From: Burkholderiales bacterium
GTDB lineage: Bacteria; Pseudomonadota; Gammaproteobacteria; Burkholderiales; SG8-39
Direction of reading: 5' to 3'
Assembly (NCBI GenBank): GCA_017880745.1
Contig: JADGRR010000009.1
Coordinates: 1 to 20,961, forward strand
DNA length: 20,961 nucleotides
Shown in pieces: positions 9,803-18,687 of this stretch; position 1 is the first letter of the stretch; every line of letters begins with the position of its first letter. A program made the translations under genes and the position numbers. The notes beneath the pieces are model-generated. The model searched no databases and was not told the origin of the DNA. It saw only the letters and a program-made list of their open reading frames with translations.

Positions 9803-11110
9803 ATGAACACGCTCGGCATCACGCTGTTCCTGCTCGGCATGCTCGCGCTGCTGCTCGCCGGCGGCGTGTGGATTGCCATCGTGCTGCTCGCCATGGGCTG
9901 GGCAGCGATGGAACTCTTTACCTCCACCCCGGTAGGCAAACTCATGGCCACCACGGTATGGGGATCGAGTGCGAGTTGGTCGCTTACCGCGCTGCCGCTG
10001 TTCATCTGGATGGGCGAGATCCTGTTCCGCAGCCGCATTTCCGAAGACATGTTCCGCGGCCTCGCACCCTGGCTCACCGCATTGCCGGGAAGGTTGATGC
10101 ATTGCAACGTCATCGGCTGCGGTATTTTCGCCGCGATTTCCGGCTCGTCCGCCGCCACCGCCGCCACCATCGGCAAAATGACCGTGCCGGAACTGCTCAA
10201 GCGCGGCTACCATGAACCCATGGTCATCGGTTCGCTTGCCGGCGCCGGCACGCTGGGGCTGCTGATTCCGCCCTCCATCATCATGATCGTCTACGGCGTC
10301 GCTGCCGACGTCTCCATCGCGCGGCTGTTCATCGCCGGCGTGCTGCCCGGCATCATGCTCATGAGCCTGTTCTCCGGCTACATCATTCTGTGGGCTTTGC
10401 TCAACCCCGACAAGACCCCGCCCTCGGACATACACATGAGCTTCGCGCAAAAGCTCTACGCCTCGCGCCTGCTCATTCCCACGGTGCTGTTGATCGCCGC
10501 GGTGATCGGCTCGATCTACAGCGGCGTCGCCACGCCCACCGAAGCGGCGGTGCTGGGCGTGGTGGGCTCGCTCCTCCTGTCCCTGGTCTCCGGCTCGCTC
10601 GACTGGGAGACGTTCCACGGCAGCGTCATGGGGGCCATGCGCACCTCCTGCATGATCGCCTTCATTCTCACCGGCGCCGCCTTCCTCACCACGGCCATGG
10701 GATTCACCGGCATTCCCACGGCGATGGCGGCCTGGATCACCGGGCAGGCTCTATCCCCGGTCATGCTGATCGCGGTGCTGACGCTGCTATATATCGTGCT
10801 GGGCTGCTTTCTCGACGGCATTTCCATGGTGGTGCTCACCGCCGCGGTCATCCTGCCCACGGTGCAGGCGGCGCATATCGACCTGCTGTGGTTCGGCATT
10901 TTCATCGTCCTGGTGGTGGAAATGGCCCAGATCACCCCGCCCGTGGGCTTCAACCTGTACGTGCTGCAAGGCATGACCGGCAAGGATATTTTCTCAATCG
11001 GCAAGCACGCCCTGCCGTTTTTCTTTCTGATGGTGATCGCGGTCGCGATCATCTGGATTTTCCCCGACATCGTGACGTACTTGCCGCAGCGCATGCTGGG
11101 CAAGAGCTGA
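9803..11110 (+). CDS. dctM: TRAP transporter large permease subunit (DctM family)
   Basis: The 435-residue, highly hydrophobic protein has about 12 membrane segments, typical of the DctM permease that drives uptake with a sodium gradient. Motifs include ISGSSAATAATIGKMTVPEL, AGTLGLLIPPSIIMIVYG, SGVATPTEAAVLGVVGSL and the C-terminal ITPPVGFNLYVLQGMTGKD. Its ATG follows the dctQ stop by four bases, so P, Q and M form one operon. The TGA stop overlaps an ATG that opens a four-codon frame (ATG CGC CCA GCC TGA), which ends on the ATG of the next gene. Confidence 0.95.
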   Translation: MNTLGITLFLLGMLALLLAGGVWIAIVLLAMGWAAMELFTSTPVGKLMATTVWGSSASWSLTALPLFIWMGEILFRSRISEDMFRGLAPWLTALPGRLMHCNVIGCGIFAAISGSSAATAATIGKMTVPELLKRGYHEPMVIGSLAGAGTLGLLIPPSIIMIVYGVAADVSIARLFIAGVLPGIMLMSLFSGYIILWALLNPDKTPPSDIHMSFAQKLYASRLLIPTVLLIAAVIGSIYSGVATPTEAAVLGVVGSLLLSLVSGSLDWETFHGSVMGAMRTSCMIAFILTGAAFLTTAMGFTGIPTAMAAWITGQALSPVMLIAVLTLLYIVLGCFLDGISMVVLTAAVILPTVQAAHIDLLWFGIFIVLVVEMAQITPPVGFNLYVLQGMTGKDIFSIGKHALPFFFLMVIAVAIIWIFPDIVTYLPQRMLGKS

Positions 11111-11123
11111 TGCGCCCAGCCTG

Positions 11124-12614
11124 ATGCGCGACGACAGCGACCAGCCCGTCTACCTCACCGAGGACATCCGCGCGCTGGAGCGCATCGCCGCTCTGCGCGC
11201 CGGCGCCCCGCCGCTGATGCAACTCGCCGGCCTCGCCGCAGCCGAATACGCGCGCGAATTGCTCGGCGAGTACGGCAGGAATGTGCTGGTGCTCGCCGGC
11301 CCCGGCAACAACGGCGGCGACGCGTTCGAGGTGGCGGCGCAGCTCAAGCGTTGGTTCTACCGCGTCGAGCTGGTATTCGCCGGCGACGAACATCAGCTGT
11401 CCGAAGATGCGCTCGGCGCGCTCAGGAAATGGCGCGCGTGCGGGGGCAATACCTATGCCGCGCCGCCGGCGGCGCTGCGGCCGGACCTGGTGGTGGACGG
11501 CCTGTTCGGCATCGGCCTTGCGCGAGCGCTCGAAGGCGGCTACGCCGAACTCATCGCGGGCATCAACCGCCTGCCCGGATCCAAGCTCGCGCTGGACATC
11601 GCCAGCGGCATCAACGCCGATACCGGCGCCGTGATGGGCACGGCCCTGCGCGCCACCCACTGCATCACCTTTATTGCGCTAAAACCCGGCCTGCTCACGC
11701 TGGATGGCCCGGATCACTGCGGTGAAATCCGCGTCGCCGATCTCGGCCTCGACGTCGGGCCGATGCTCGCAAACAAAGGCGCGACGACGGGACCGGCGCT
11801 GCTGCAATGCGTACAGCCGCGGCCGCGCAATTTCCACAAGGGCAACGCCGGCAGCGTAGGCGTGCTTGGCGGCGCCTACGGCATGGTCGGCGCGGCAGTT
11901 CTCACCGGGCGCGCCGCACTCAAGCTCGGCGCGGGCAAGGTGTTTCTGGGGCTCCTGACCGACCAGCCGCCCGATCTCGACTACGCCCAGCCCGAACTGA
12001 TGCTGCGCGCGCCGCGCGAACTGCTCGAGGCGGGGATGATCACGGTTTTTGCCGCCGGCCCCGGCATGGGCACCGTCAAGTCGGCCGAGCAACTGCTGCG
12101 CGAAGTGCTCGATGCCGACGTCCCGCTGGTGCTCGACGCCGACGCGCTCAATCTGATCGCGGCGAGCAAGACCCTGCAGACGCGGCTGCCAAAGCGTGCC
12201 GCGCCGAGCGTGCTTACGCCGCATCCGGCAGAAGCGGCGCGCCTGCTCGGCTGCGCCACCGCGGAAGTGCAGGCCGACCGCGTCAAAGCGGCAATCGAGC
12301 TGGCGCAGCGCTACCGCGCCATCGCCGTATTGAAGGGCAACGGCAGCATTATCGCCAGCCCGGACGCAACCTGGCTGATCAACGCAAGCGGCAATCCCGG
12401 CATGGCCTCGGCCGGCATGGGCGACGTGCTCACCGGCATGATCGCCTCGCTGATTGCGCAAGGCGCAACTGCGCGCGCGGCAAGCGCGGCGGCGGTCTGG
12501 CTGCACGGTGCGGCGGCCGACGCTCTGGCGCAAGATGGCAAGGGATCGATCGGCATCAGCGCGAGCGAAGTGATCGACGAAGCGCGCGCGCTGCTCAACA
12601 AAACGATTTCCTGA
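11124..12614 (+). CDS. nnr: Bifunctional NAD(P)H-hydrate epimerase / ADP- or ATP-dependent dehydratase
   Basis: This metabolite repair enzyme epimerises and dehydrates damaged NAD(P)HX back to NAD(P)H. The N-terminal YjeF_N epimerase domain (about 1-215) shows GPGNNGGDAF at 59-68, DGLFGIGL at 125-132 and Asp158 in DIASGINADTG (Ala replaces the more usual Pro). The C-terminal ribokinase-like dehydratase domain (about 230-496) has VLTPHPAEAARLLG, VLKGNGSIIA and GNPGMASAGMGDVLTG at 423-438, which holds the catalytic Asp. The 496-residue length matches E. coli Nnr. It starts 13 bases after dctM and looks like the last gene of the TRAP operon. A repair enzyme has no direct link to transport, so this may be a shared promoter only. 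Confidence 0.93.
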   Translation: MRDDSDQPVYLTEDIRALERIAALRAGAPPLMQLAGLAAAEYARELLGEYGRNVLVLAGPGNNGGDAFEVAAQLKRWFYRVELVFAGDEHQLSEDALGALRKWRACGGNTYAAPPAALRPDLVVDGLFGIGLARALEGGYAELIAGINRLPGSKLALDIASGINADTGAVMGTALRATHCITFIALKPGLLTLDGPDHCGEIRVADLGLDVGPMLANKGATTGPALLQCVQPRPRNFHKGNAGSVGVLGGAYGMVGAAVLTGRAALKLGAGKVFLGLLTDQPPDLDYAQPELMLRAPRELLEAGMITVFAAGPGMGTVKSAEQLLREVLDADVPLVLDADALNLIAASKTLQTRLPKRAAPSVLTPHPAEAARLLGCATAEVQADRVKAAIELAQRYRAIAVLKGNGSIIASPDATWLINASGNPGMASAGMGDVLTGMIASLIAQGATARAASAAAVWLHGAAADALAQDGKGSIGISASEVIDEARALLNKTIS

Positions 12615-12917
12615 AGCAGCGGCTGTATATGTGGCGACTCAAATGGCGCCTCCGACCTTGCTTTTATCCATAACCATGTTTTTGGTACGGATACGCTTTT
12701 CATTTGTACCAAAAACATGGTTGGCGCGCGCAGCGCGCAATGGCCGCTACGTCAGTATCGATCGACGTAGGGCGACACATCGAACTGCGGCGATCGAACT
12801 TGCGCGGACGGCGACCCGTCCGCGCGGATCGCCGATTGCTTACGGATGAAAAGCGCATCCGTAAGCAATCGGCGATCTTGGATACCCCCCTCCGGCTCCT
12901 GGCTCGGGAAGCGCTCT
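12615..12917. repeat. Intergenic cluster of five perfect inverted repeats
   Basis: This gene-free gap between convergent genes holds five successive perfect hairpins. They are: 17-bp arms at 12672-12688/12706-12722 (AACCATGTTTTTGGTAC, 17-base loop); GCGCGC arms at 12726-12738; CTACGTC/GACGTAG at 12747-12770; 10-bp GCGCGGACGG/CCGTCCGCGC at 12802-12825; and 22-bp arms at 12827-12848/12856-12877 with a 7-base loop. A direct repeat ATCGAACT occurs at 12779 and 12793. None has a U-tract, so simple Rho-independent termination does not explain them. I see no protein-coding gene here. Confidence 0.85.
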
Positions 12918-14078
12918 TCAGCCGCCTGCTAGAAATTTGCGCAGCCGCCGCACGCCTTCCTGCAAGTCGTCCAGCGAGCGCGTATACGCAAAGCGCACGT
13001 AGCGCGCGGCCTGATTGGTGCCGAAATCCTTGCCCGGCGTGATTGCCACGCCGGCTTCCTCCAGCACGTCCAGGGCGAATTTCCCGCTGTCCGGGGCGAA
13101 GCGCTCGATTCCGGCGTAAATGTAGAACGCCCCCTCGGGGGTTACCGGAATGGAGAACCCGAGCTCGCGCAGCGCCGGCACCAGAAAATCCCGCCGCCGC
13201 CTGAACTCGGCGCGGCGCGCCTCCAGAATGGCAGTCGTCTCCGGGGCGAAGGCGGCAATGCCCGCGTATTGCGCCGGCGTCGAAGGGCAGATGAAAGCGT
13301 TCTGCGCGAACGTCTCGACCTCGCGCACGCAGTCCTCAGGCACCACCAGCCAGCCCAGGCGCCAGCCGGTCATGCTGAAATACTTGGAAAAGCTGTTCAC
13401 CACGAAAATGCGGTCCGAGTGCGCGAGCGCAGTCTCAAACGCGCTCGCGTAGGTGAGCCCCTGGTAGATTTCGTCCACGATCGCCACTCCGCCGCGTGCG
13501 TGCACCGCCTCGATTATGGCGCCCATCTCGGCCGGCGCGATCATGGTCCCGGTGGGATTGGACGGGGAGGCGATGAGCACACCGCGCGTTTTCCCCGACC
13601 AGTTGGCTTCGATCAGTTCGCGCGTCAGTTGATACTGCGTTTGCGGCCCGACCGGGATGCTTTTGACCTCGCCCTCGAAAAAGCGCACGAAATGGCGGTT
13701 GCACGGGTAGGCGGGGTCGGGCATCAGGAACTCGTCGCCGGGATTGACCAGTACGCCTGCTGCGATCAAGAGCGCGCCCGAAGCGCCGGCCGTGACCGCG
13801 ATGCGGGAGGCCGGCACCTCCAGGTGATAGCGCTCGCGGTAATGGTGCGAAATCGCGCGGCGCAGCAGCGGCATACCGACCGCCGAGGTGTAATGGATGG
13901 GATGCTGCTTCAAGGCCTCGATGGATGCCGCGATCACCGGATCGGGCGCGGTGAAATCGGGCTCGCCGATCTGCATCTGGATGATGCGCTTGCCCTGCGC
14001 CTCCAATTCCCTGGCGCGGTTCCAGATTTCCATTACCTGGAAAGGCTGGATTTCAGTCATCCTGCGAGCGAGCTTCAT
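12918..14078 (-). CDS. Pyridoxal-phosphate aminotransferase, class I (AspC-like)
   Basis: The 386-residue protein is a fold-type I aminotransferase. IGEPDF at about 37-42 and ASPSNPTG at 170-177 hold the substrate and cofactor contacts. VDEIYQGL at 201-208 contains the Asp and Tyr that contact pyridine nitrogen and O3'. SFSKYFSMTGWRLGW contains the Schiff-base Lys at about 232. YVRFAYTRS near the end carries the carboxylate-binding Arg region. It most likely moves amino groups between an amino acid and 2-oxoglutarate, but the donor cannot be read from sequence. The ATG at 14078 is preferred over one 17 codons upstream, whose added residues (MCKNRSSDRLDRCHNCG) look unrelated to the family. It is convergent with nnr and divergent from maeB. 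Confidence 0.9.
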   Translation of the reverse strand: MKLARRMTEIQPFQVMEIWNRARELEAQGKRIIQMQIGEPDFTAPDPVIAASIEALKQHPIHYTSAVGMPLLRRAISHHYRERYHLEVPASRIAVTAGASGALLIAAGVLVNPGDEFLMPDPAYPCNRHFVRFFEGEVKSIPVGPQTQYQLTRELIEANWSGKTRGVLIASPSNPTGTMIAPAEMGAIIEAVHARGGVAIVDEIYQGLTYASAFETALAHSDRIFVVNSFSKYFSMTGWRLGWLVVPEDCVREVETFAQNAFICPSTPAQYAGIAAFAPETTAILEARRAEFRRRRDFLVPALRELGFSIPVTPEGAFYIYAGIERFAPDSGKFALDVLEEAGVAITPGKDFGTNQAARYVRFAYTRSLDDLQEGVRRLRKFLAGG

Positions 14079-14375
14079 GCCGCAATTATGACATCGGTCG
14101 AGCCTGTCGCTCGAACGGTTTTTGCACATTCACGCAGTCATCCAGCAGTCAGCCGTCGCACCAAGCCGCGCCCCGGCATTAGCGCAGCTCTGATTCAGCC
14201 CGTGACGCAGTCAGAGCGCCGTCTGACTTGGGAAATTCACCAGGGCCGGGTTGGAAGGGAAGGCCCCCACTGCTTCACCAGGCCCCCTCGTGTTCAGACC
14301 AACTTTAGCGTTCCGTCGAGCGCAGGACTATAATTCGCCCCTTCGACAGCAGGTTTTTGCACCCCGGGAAGACTC
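14079..14375. other. Divergent intergenic region between aminotransferase and maeB
   Basis: The gap of 297 bases holds a small dyad TCGAGC-CTGTC-GCTCGA at 14098-14114, close to the aminotransferase start, and the maeB promoter at its right end. A CATAAT on the minus strand just before the aminotransferase ATG could be its -10 and would give a nearly leaderless mRNA. No small gene or RNA is recognised in the middle. Confidence 0.5.
14329..14334 (+). promoter_or_regulatory. Putative -10 box of maeB
   Basis: A perfect TATAAT lies 41 bases upstream of the maeB ATG. The best -35 candidates (TTTAGC at 14304, TAGCGT at 14307) are poor, so the promoter may need an activator. Transcription would start near 14341. 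Confidence 0.5.
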
Positions 14376-16673
14376 ATGGAAGACCAACTGCGCAAGGCCG
14401 CCCTCGACTATCACCGCCTGCCCAAGCCGGGCAAGATTTCGGTCACGCCGACCAAGGGGCTGATCAACCAGCGCGACCTTGGCCTGGCGTATACGCCGGG
14501 CGTGGCCATGGCGTGCGAGGAGATCGTGCGCGATCCGGCCGAGGCGCGCAACCTGACCGCGCGCGGCAACCTCGTCGGCGTCATCACCAACGGCACGGCG
14601 GTGCTGGGCCTGGGCGCGATCGGGCCGCTCGCCGCGAAGCCGGTGATGGAAGGCAAGGCGGTGCTGTTCAAGAAGTTCGCCGGCATCGATTGCTTCGACA
14701 TCGAGGTGAACGAACTCGACCCGGTCAAGCTGGTCGAGGTGATTGCCGCGCTGGAGCCCACTTTCGGCGGCATCAACCTCGAGGACATCAAAGCGCCGGA
14801 GTGCTTTTACGTCGAAAAAATGCTGCGCGAGCGCATGAAGATACCGGTGTTCCACGACGACCAGCACGGCACCTCCATCATCGTCGGCGCGGCGATCTTG
14901 AACGGCCTGCGCGTGGTCGGCAAGGACATCGCCAAGGTTAAGCTCGTGGTTTCCGGCGCGGGCGCTGCGGCGCTCGCCTGCCTCGACCTTCTGGTGAGTC
15001 TGGGCATTAAGATGGAGAACATCTGGGTGTCAGACATCAAGGGCGTGGTCTACGCGGGGCGCAAGGAGGAGATGGATCCGAACAAGGCGCGCTATGCGAA
15101 GAAGACCGATGCGCGCACCCTGGGCGAGATCATCGCTGGCGCCGACGTGTTCCTCGGGCTTTCAGCGGGCAAGGTGCTCAAGCCCGAGATGGTGAAGCAG
15201 ATGGCGGACAAGCCGCTGATCCTCGCGCTCGCCAATCCGGAGCCGGAGATCCAGCCCGAACTGGCCAAGGCCGCCCGGCCCGACGCGGTTATCGCCACCG
15301 GCCGCTCGGACTTCCCCAACCAGGTGAACAACGTGCTTTGCTTCCCGTTCATTTTCCGCGGCGCGCTCGACGTCGGCGCGACCACCATCAACGAGGCGAT
15401 GAAGCTTGCCTGCGTGCATGCCATCGCCGACCTCGCCATGGCGGAGCAGTCCGACATCGTAGCCGCGGCCTATGGCGAGCAGAACGTCGCCTTCGGGCCC
15501 GAATACCTTATTCCAAAGCCCTTCGATCCGCGCCTGATCATCAAGATCGCGCCGGCGGTGGCCAAGGCGGCGATGGATTCGGGCGTGGCCACGCGCCCGA
15601 TCGCCGACCTCGAGCTCTATGCGCAGCAGCTGGACGAGTTCGTCTATCACTCGGGCCTGCTGATGAAGCCGGTGTTCTCCGCCGCCAAGACGGCGCACAA
15701 GAACCGTATCGTCATGGCCGAAGGCGAAGACGAGCGCATCTTGCGCGCCACCCAGGTGATCGTGGACGAGCGGCTGGCGCGGCCCATTCTGGTCGGCCGG
15801 CCCGCAGTGATCGAGCGGCGCCTGGAGCGCTTCGGCCTGCGCATCAAGCCCGGCGCCGATTTCGATCTCATCAACCCGGAGAACGACCCGCGCTACCGCG
15901 ACTACTGGGAGGAATACCACCGGCTCACCGAGCGCCGCGGCGTGTCGCAGCATTACGCCCAGATCGAGATGCGCCGGCGGCTCACCCTCATCGGCGCCAT
16001 GATGATGCACCGCGGTGCGGCCGACGGCATGCTCTGCGGCACCTTCGGCACGCACGCGCTGCACCTGCATTACGTCGACCAGGTGATCGGCCTGCGCCCG
16101 GGGGTGAAGAATTTCTACGCGATGAACGTGCTGTTGCTGCCCAAACGCACGGTGTTCATCTGCGACACCTACGTCAATTTCGATCCCACAGCGGAGCAGG
16201 TGGCCGAGATGGCGGTGCTCGCGGCCGAGGAAATACGCCGCTTCGGCATCACCCCCAAGGCGGCGTTGCTGTCGCATTCGAGCTTCGGCACCAGCAACCA
16301 GCCTACCGCGGTGAAAATGCGCCAGGCACTGGCGCTGATCCAGGCGCGTGCGCCGGAGCTCGAGATCGATGGCGAGATGCACGGCGACGCGGCGCTGTCC
16401 GACGAGGTGCGCCGCGGCGCTTTCCCGCACTCGCGCCTGAAGGGTGAAGCGAATCTGCTGCTCATGCCCACGGTGGACGCGGCCAACATTGCCTTCAACC
16501 TGCTCAAGACCGCGGCCGGCGACGGCATTTCCCTCGGCCCCATCCTGCTCGGTTCGGCCAAGCCGGTGCACATCCTCACGCCCTCGGCTACGGTGCGGCG
16601 CATCGTCAACATGGCGGCGCTGACCGTGGTGGACGCGAACGCGGCGCGCAGCCAACTGCAACTCTCGCTCTAG
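14376..16673 (+). CDS. maeB: NADP-dependent malic enzyme with phosphotransacetylase-like C-terminus
   Basis: It catalyses oxidative decarboxylation of malate to pyruvate and CO2, producing NADPH. The 765 residues match MaeB. The malic enzyme N-terminal domain has GLAYTPGVAMACEEI near 36-50 and FHDDQHGTSIIVGAAILNGL near 160. The NADP-binding domain shows VVSGAGAAALACLDLL, followed by ATGRSDFPNQVNNVLCFPFI. From about residue 430 (NRIVMAEGEDERILRATQVI) a phosphotransacetylase-like domain follows. It lacks independent activity in E. coli MaeB, where it mediates regulation by acetyl-CoA. The start is set by the family N-terminus (MEDQLRKAALDYHR) and a GGGAAG Shine-Dalgarno. The NADPH produced would suit polyhydroxybutyrate synthesis suggested by the nearby PhaM-like gene, but this is inference. 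Confidence 0.95.
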   Translation: MEDQLRKAALDYHRLPKPGKISVTPTKGLINQRDLGLAYTPGVAMACEEIVRDPAEARNLTARGNLVGVITNGTAVLGLGAIGPLAAKPVMEGKAVLFKKFAGIDCFDIEVNELDPVKLVEVIAALEPTFGGINLEDIKAPECFYVEKMLRERMKIPVFHDDQHGTSIIVGAAILNGLRVVGKDIAKVKLVVSGAGAAALACLDLLVSLGIKMENIWVSDIKGVVYAGRKEEMDPNKARYAKKTDARTLGEIIAGADVFLGLSAGKVLKPEMVKQMADKPLILALANPEPEIQPELAKAARPDAVIATGRSDFPNQVNNVLCFPFIFRGALDVGATTINEAMKLACVHAIADLAMAEQSDIVAAAYGEQNVAFGPEYLIPKPFDPRLIIKIAPAVAKAAMDSGVATRPIADLELYAQQLDEFVYHSGLLMKPVFSAAKTAHKNRIVMAEGEDERILRATQVIVDERLARPILVGRPAVIERRLERFGLRIKPGADFDLINPENDPRYRDYWEEYHRLTERRGVSQHYAQIEMRRRLTLIGAMMMHRGAADGMLCGTFGTHALHLHYVDQVIGLRPGVKNFYAMNVLLLPKRTVFICDTYVNFDPTAEQVAEMAVLAAEEIRRFGITPKAALLSHSSFGTSNQPTAVKMRQALALIQARAPELEIDGEMHGDAALSDEVRRGAFPHSRLKGEANLLLMPTVDAANIAFNLLKTAAGDGISLGPILLGSAKPVHILTPSATVRRIVNMAALTVVDANAARSQLQLSL

Positions 16674-16748
16674 CACCGGCTCTGAGGGGGCAGGGTGAGG
16701 GACACTACGCGATCGAATTCGCAAGTCCCCCAGGGAGGATTTGTTTCA

Positions 16749-16820
16749 GGGAGCGAGCTTGCTCTCGCGGCACGCTCGCTTCCGCGACGCGACGTTGTAG
16801 CAGCCAGCTTGCTGGCGCAG
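16749..16820. repeat. REP-like palindromes between maeB and the patatin gene
   Basis: GGGAGCGAGCTTGCTCTCGC at 16749-16768 is the near-perfect reverse complement of the palindrome at 9241-9259. TGTAGCAGCCAGCTTGCTGG at 16796-16815 is a second, related palindrome type. They lie in a 149-base gap and are probably repetitive extragenic palindromes. The second ends two bases before the patatin start codon. Confidence 0.6.
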
Positions 16821-16822
16821 GC

Positions 16823-17968
16823 ATGGGGATGGAACAGACAAAACCAAGAGCAGGCTTGATTCTCACCGGCGGCGGCGCGCGCGCGGCCTACCAGGTCGGC
16901 GTGCTCAAGGCGATCCGCGATCTGCTGCCCGACCAGACGAAGAATCCCTTTCCCATCCTGTGCGGCACTTCGGCGGGCGCCATCAACGCCGCGGTGCTCG
17001 CGATCCACGCCGATCATTTCCGCCACGGCGTCGGCTACCTGCTCGAGGTGTGGGAGAACTTCCACGTGGAGCGCGTCTACCGCGCCGATCCCTGGTCCAT
17101 GCTCAAGACCAGCGCCCGCTGGTTCGCCTCGATGCTATGGATCAAACGCAACAGCCCGGCGTCGCTGTTCGACAACACGCCGATACGCGAAGCGCTGGAG
17201 AAGACCCTCGATTTCGGACGCATCCAGGAAAACATCGACAACGGCGCGCTCTATGCGGTGTCGGTCACCGCTTCGGGCTATTCCTCGGGGGAGAACGTTT
17301 CCTTCTACCAGGGCGGCCCGGGGCTGGAAGCCTGGGAGCGCACCCAGCGGGTGGGCGCCGCCACCACGCTCAACGTCGATTACCTCATGGCTTCCTCGGC
17401 GTTGCCCTTCCTTTTTCCCGCGGTCAAGCTGAATCGCGAATACTTCGGCGACGGCTCGATCCGGCAGATCGCGCCCATCAGCCCGGCGCTGCACCTGGGC
17501 GCCGACCGCGTGCTGGTGATCGGCACCGGGCGAGCGCAGACCGAGGCGGCGCGGGTGCGCTCCAGCCTCTATCCTTCGATTGCGCAGATCGCCGGCCACG
17601 CGCTGAACAGCATTTTCCTCGATGGTCTGGCGGTGGACCTGGAGCGGCTGCAGCGCATCAACCGCACGGTCAGCCTGATTCCGGAGGACAAGCGGCTCGA
17701 GGCCGGGGTGCACCTGCGCCCGATCAAGGTGCTGATGATTTCACCCAGTGAGTCGATCGAGCGCATCGCCGGCCGGCATGTGCAGGAACTGCCGCGGATG
17801 CTGAAATTCGTGCTCGGCGGCATCGGCGCGATGAACCGCAGCGGTTCCAACCTGGCGAGCTACCTGTTGTTCGAGGAAACCTATTGCCGCGCCCTCATCG
17901 ATCTGGGCTATCGGGACACCTTCGCCCAGCGCGATTCGGTACTCGAGTTTCTGGGCGTCGGTGAATGA
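16823..17968 (+). CDS. Patatin-like phospholipase family protein
   Basis: This 381-residue serine hydrolase belongs to the patatin family, with a Ser-Asp dyad. GGGARAAYQVGVL at 17-29 forms the oxyanion hole, GTSAG at 48-52 gives Ser50 as nucleophile, and DGS at 210-212 supplies the Asp (more often DGG or DGA). No signal peptide or membrane segment is visible, so it is likely cytoplasmic or peripherally bound. Such proteins release fatty acids from phospholipids or lipid stores. The substrate here is unknown. A role near polyhydroxybutyrate granules is only suggested by the following PhaM-like gene, 46 bases downstream. ATG at 16829 is an alternative start. Neither has a Shine-Dalgarno, because a REP-like palindrome occupies the leader. 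Confidence 0.88.
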   Translation: MGMEQTKPRAGLILTGGGARAAYQVGVLKAIRDLLPDQTKNPFPILCGTSAGAINAAVLAIHADHFRHGVGYLLEVWENFHVERVYRADPWSMLKTSARWFASMLWIKRNSPASLFDNTPIREALEKTLDFGRIQENIDNGALYAVSVTASGYSSGENVSFYQGGPGLEAWERTQRVGAATTLNVDYLMASSALPFLFPAVKLNREYFGDGSIRQIAPISPALHLGADRVLVIGTGRAQTEAARVRSSLYPSIAQIAGHALNSIFLDGLAVDLERLQRINRTVSLIPEDKRLEAGVHLRPIKVLMISPSESIERIAGRHVQELPRMLKFVLGGIGAMNRSGSNLASYLLFEETYCRALIDLGYRDTFAQRDSVLEFLGVGE

Positions 17969-18014
17969 ATTTGGATTAAACTCCTGATCTCTCATAGCGT
18001 ACCGAGGTGTCGCC

Positions 18015-18410
18015 ATGTCCGACCCGCTGCCGGATCCGTTCGAGTTCATGAAGAAACTGTGGAACCCCATGGGATTGCCCATGCCGGGGATGGTCGCGCC
18101 CACCCTCGACATAGACGCCGTGGAAAAAAAGATCGCCGACCTGAAATCGGTGGAGAACTGGCTCAATCTCAATCTCAACATGCTGCGCCTGTCGATCCAG
18201 GGGCTGGAGATGCAGAAGAACACGCTGGCTGCGATGAAGGCGATGCGGCCCGCCTCGGGCGACACTGCCGCCGACGCGACCAAGAATCCCTTCCCCGATC
18301 CTGCCGCCTGGTGGAACATGATGCAGGCTGCGGCCGCGAGTGCCGCTGCGGCCAAGCCGGACGAGGCGAAGCCCGCAGAGGCCGCGCCGACCAAGTCCAA
18401 GGCAAAATAG
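18015..18410 (+). CDS. phaM: PhaM-like polyhydroxybutyrate granule-associated protein (short form)
   Basis: The 131 residues begin DPFEFMKKLWNPMG and contain DIDAVEKKIADLKSVENWLN followed by LNLNMLRLSIQGLEMQK, the PhaM helical core (about 32-68) that interacts with PHB synthase. The C-terminus is Ala/Lys/Pro-rich (AKPDEAKPAEAAPTKSKAK), a short version of the DNA-binding tail that lets PhaM attach granules to the nucleoid in Ralstonia eutropha. That protein is about twice as long, so this is a truncated or minimal homologue. GAGGTG eight bases or fewer before the ATG is the likely ribosome site. Its presence implies the organism makes PHB. Confidence 0.75.
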   Translation: MSDPLPDPFEFMKKLWNPMGLPMPGMVAPTLDIDAVEKKIADLKSVENWLNLNLNMLRLSIQGLEMQKNTLAAMKAMRPASGDTAADATKNPFPDPAAWWNMMQAAAASAAAAKPDEAKPAEAAPTKSKAK

Positions 18411-18687
18411 GGACCGGCGCCGCCCGTCCGCGGGCGAGCCGGCGCGCTCGTCCATGCAAGCCCCGGGCGAACTTCGTGACACCATCCTAGGAACTTCCTC
18501 TGACTCGGGGGATTTGCACTGGGCCGGGCGGGAAGGGTCGCCCTCCTTCCCTCCTCGTTCCGACCATCCTTGGATCGCGGTGGATTTTTTGTTGTACCAT
18601 GACGGTCCGTTCGGGTTCGGACGCAGCGGGCTTTGCGCGACCCATCCCTGAATTTCCGTGGTTCAATCTTCTTGTTGGGAACAGAAC
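18411..18687. other. Intergenic region upstream of the quinone oxidoreductase
   Basis: The gap of 277 bases contains a hairpin GGGAAGG/CCTTCCC near 18530-18552 that could slow or end the phaM transcript, and a weak promoter candidate TTGGAT (18570) with TACCAT (18595) at 19-bp spacing. No gene is recognised. Confidence 0.4.

Noticed and set aside
12672..12877. CRISPR array
   Set aside because: The hairpin arms differ from one another, and there are no regularly spaced identical repeats or cas genes.
12631..13042. Small plus-strand frames in the inverted-repeat region
   Set aside because: They run through the hairpins and into the antisense of the aminotransferase; no ribosome site or family similarity.
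15162..16724. 520-codon minus-strand frame antisense to maeB
   Set aside because: Composition typical of a shadow frame with no domains; maeB is unambiguous.
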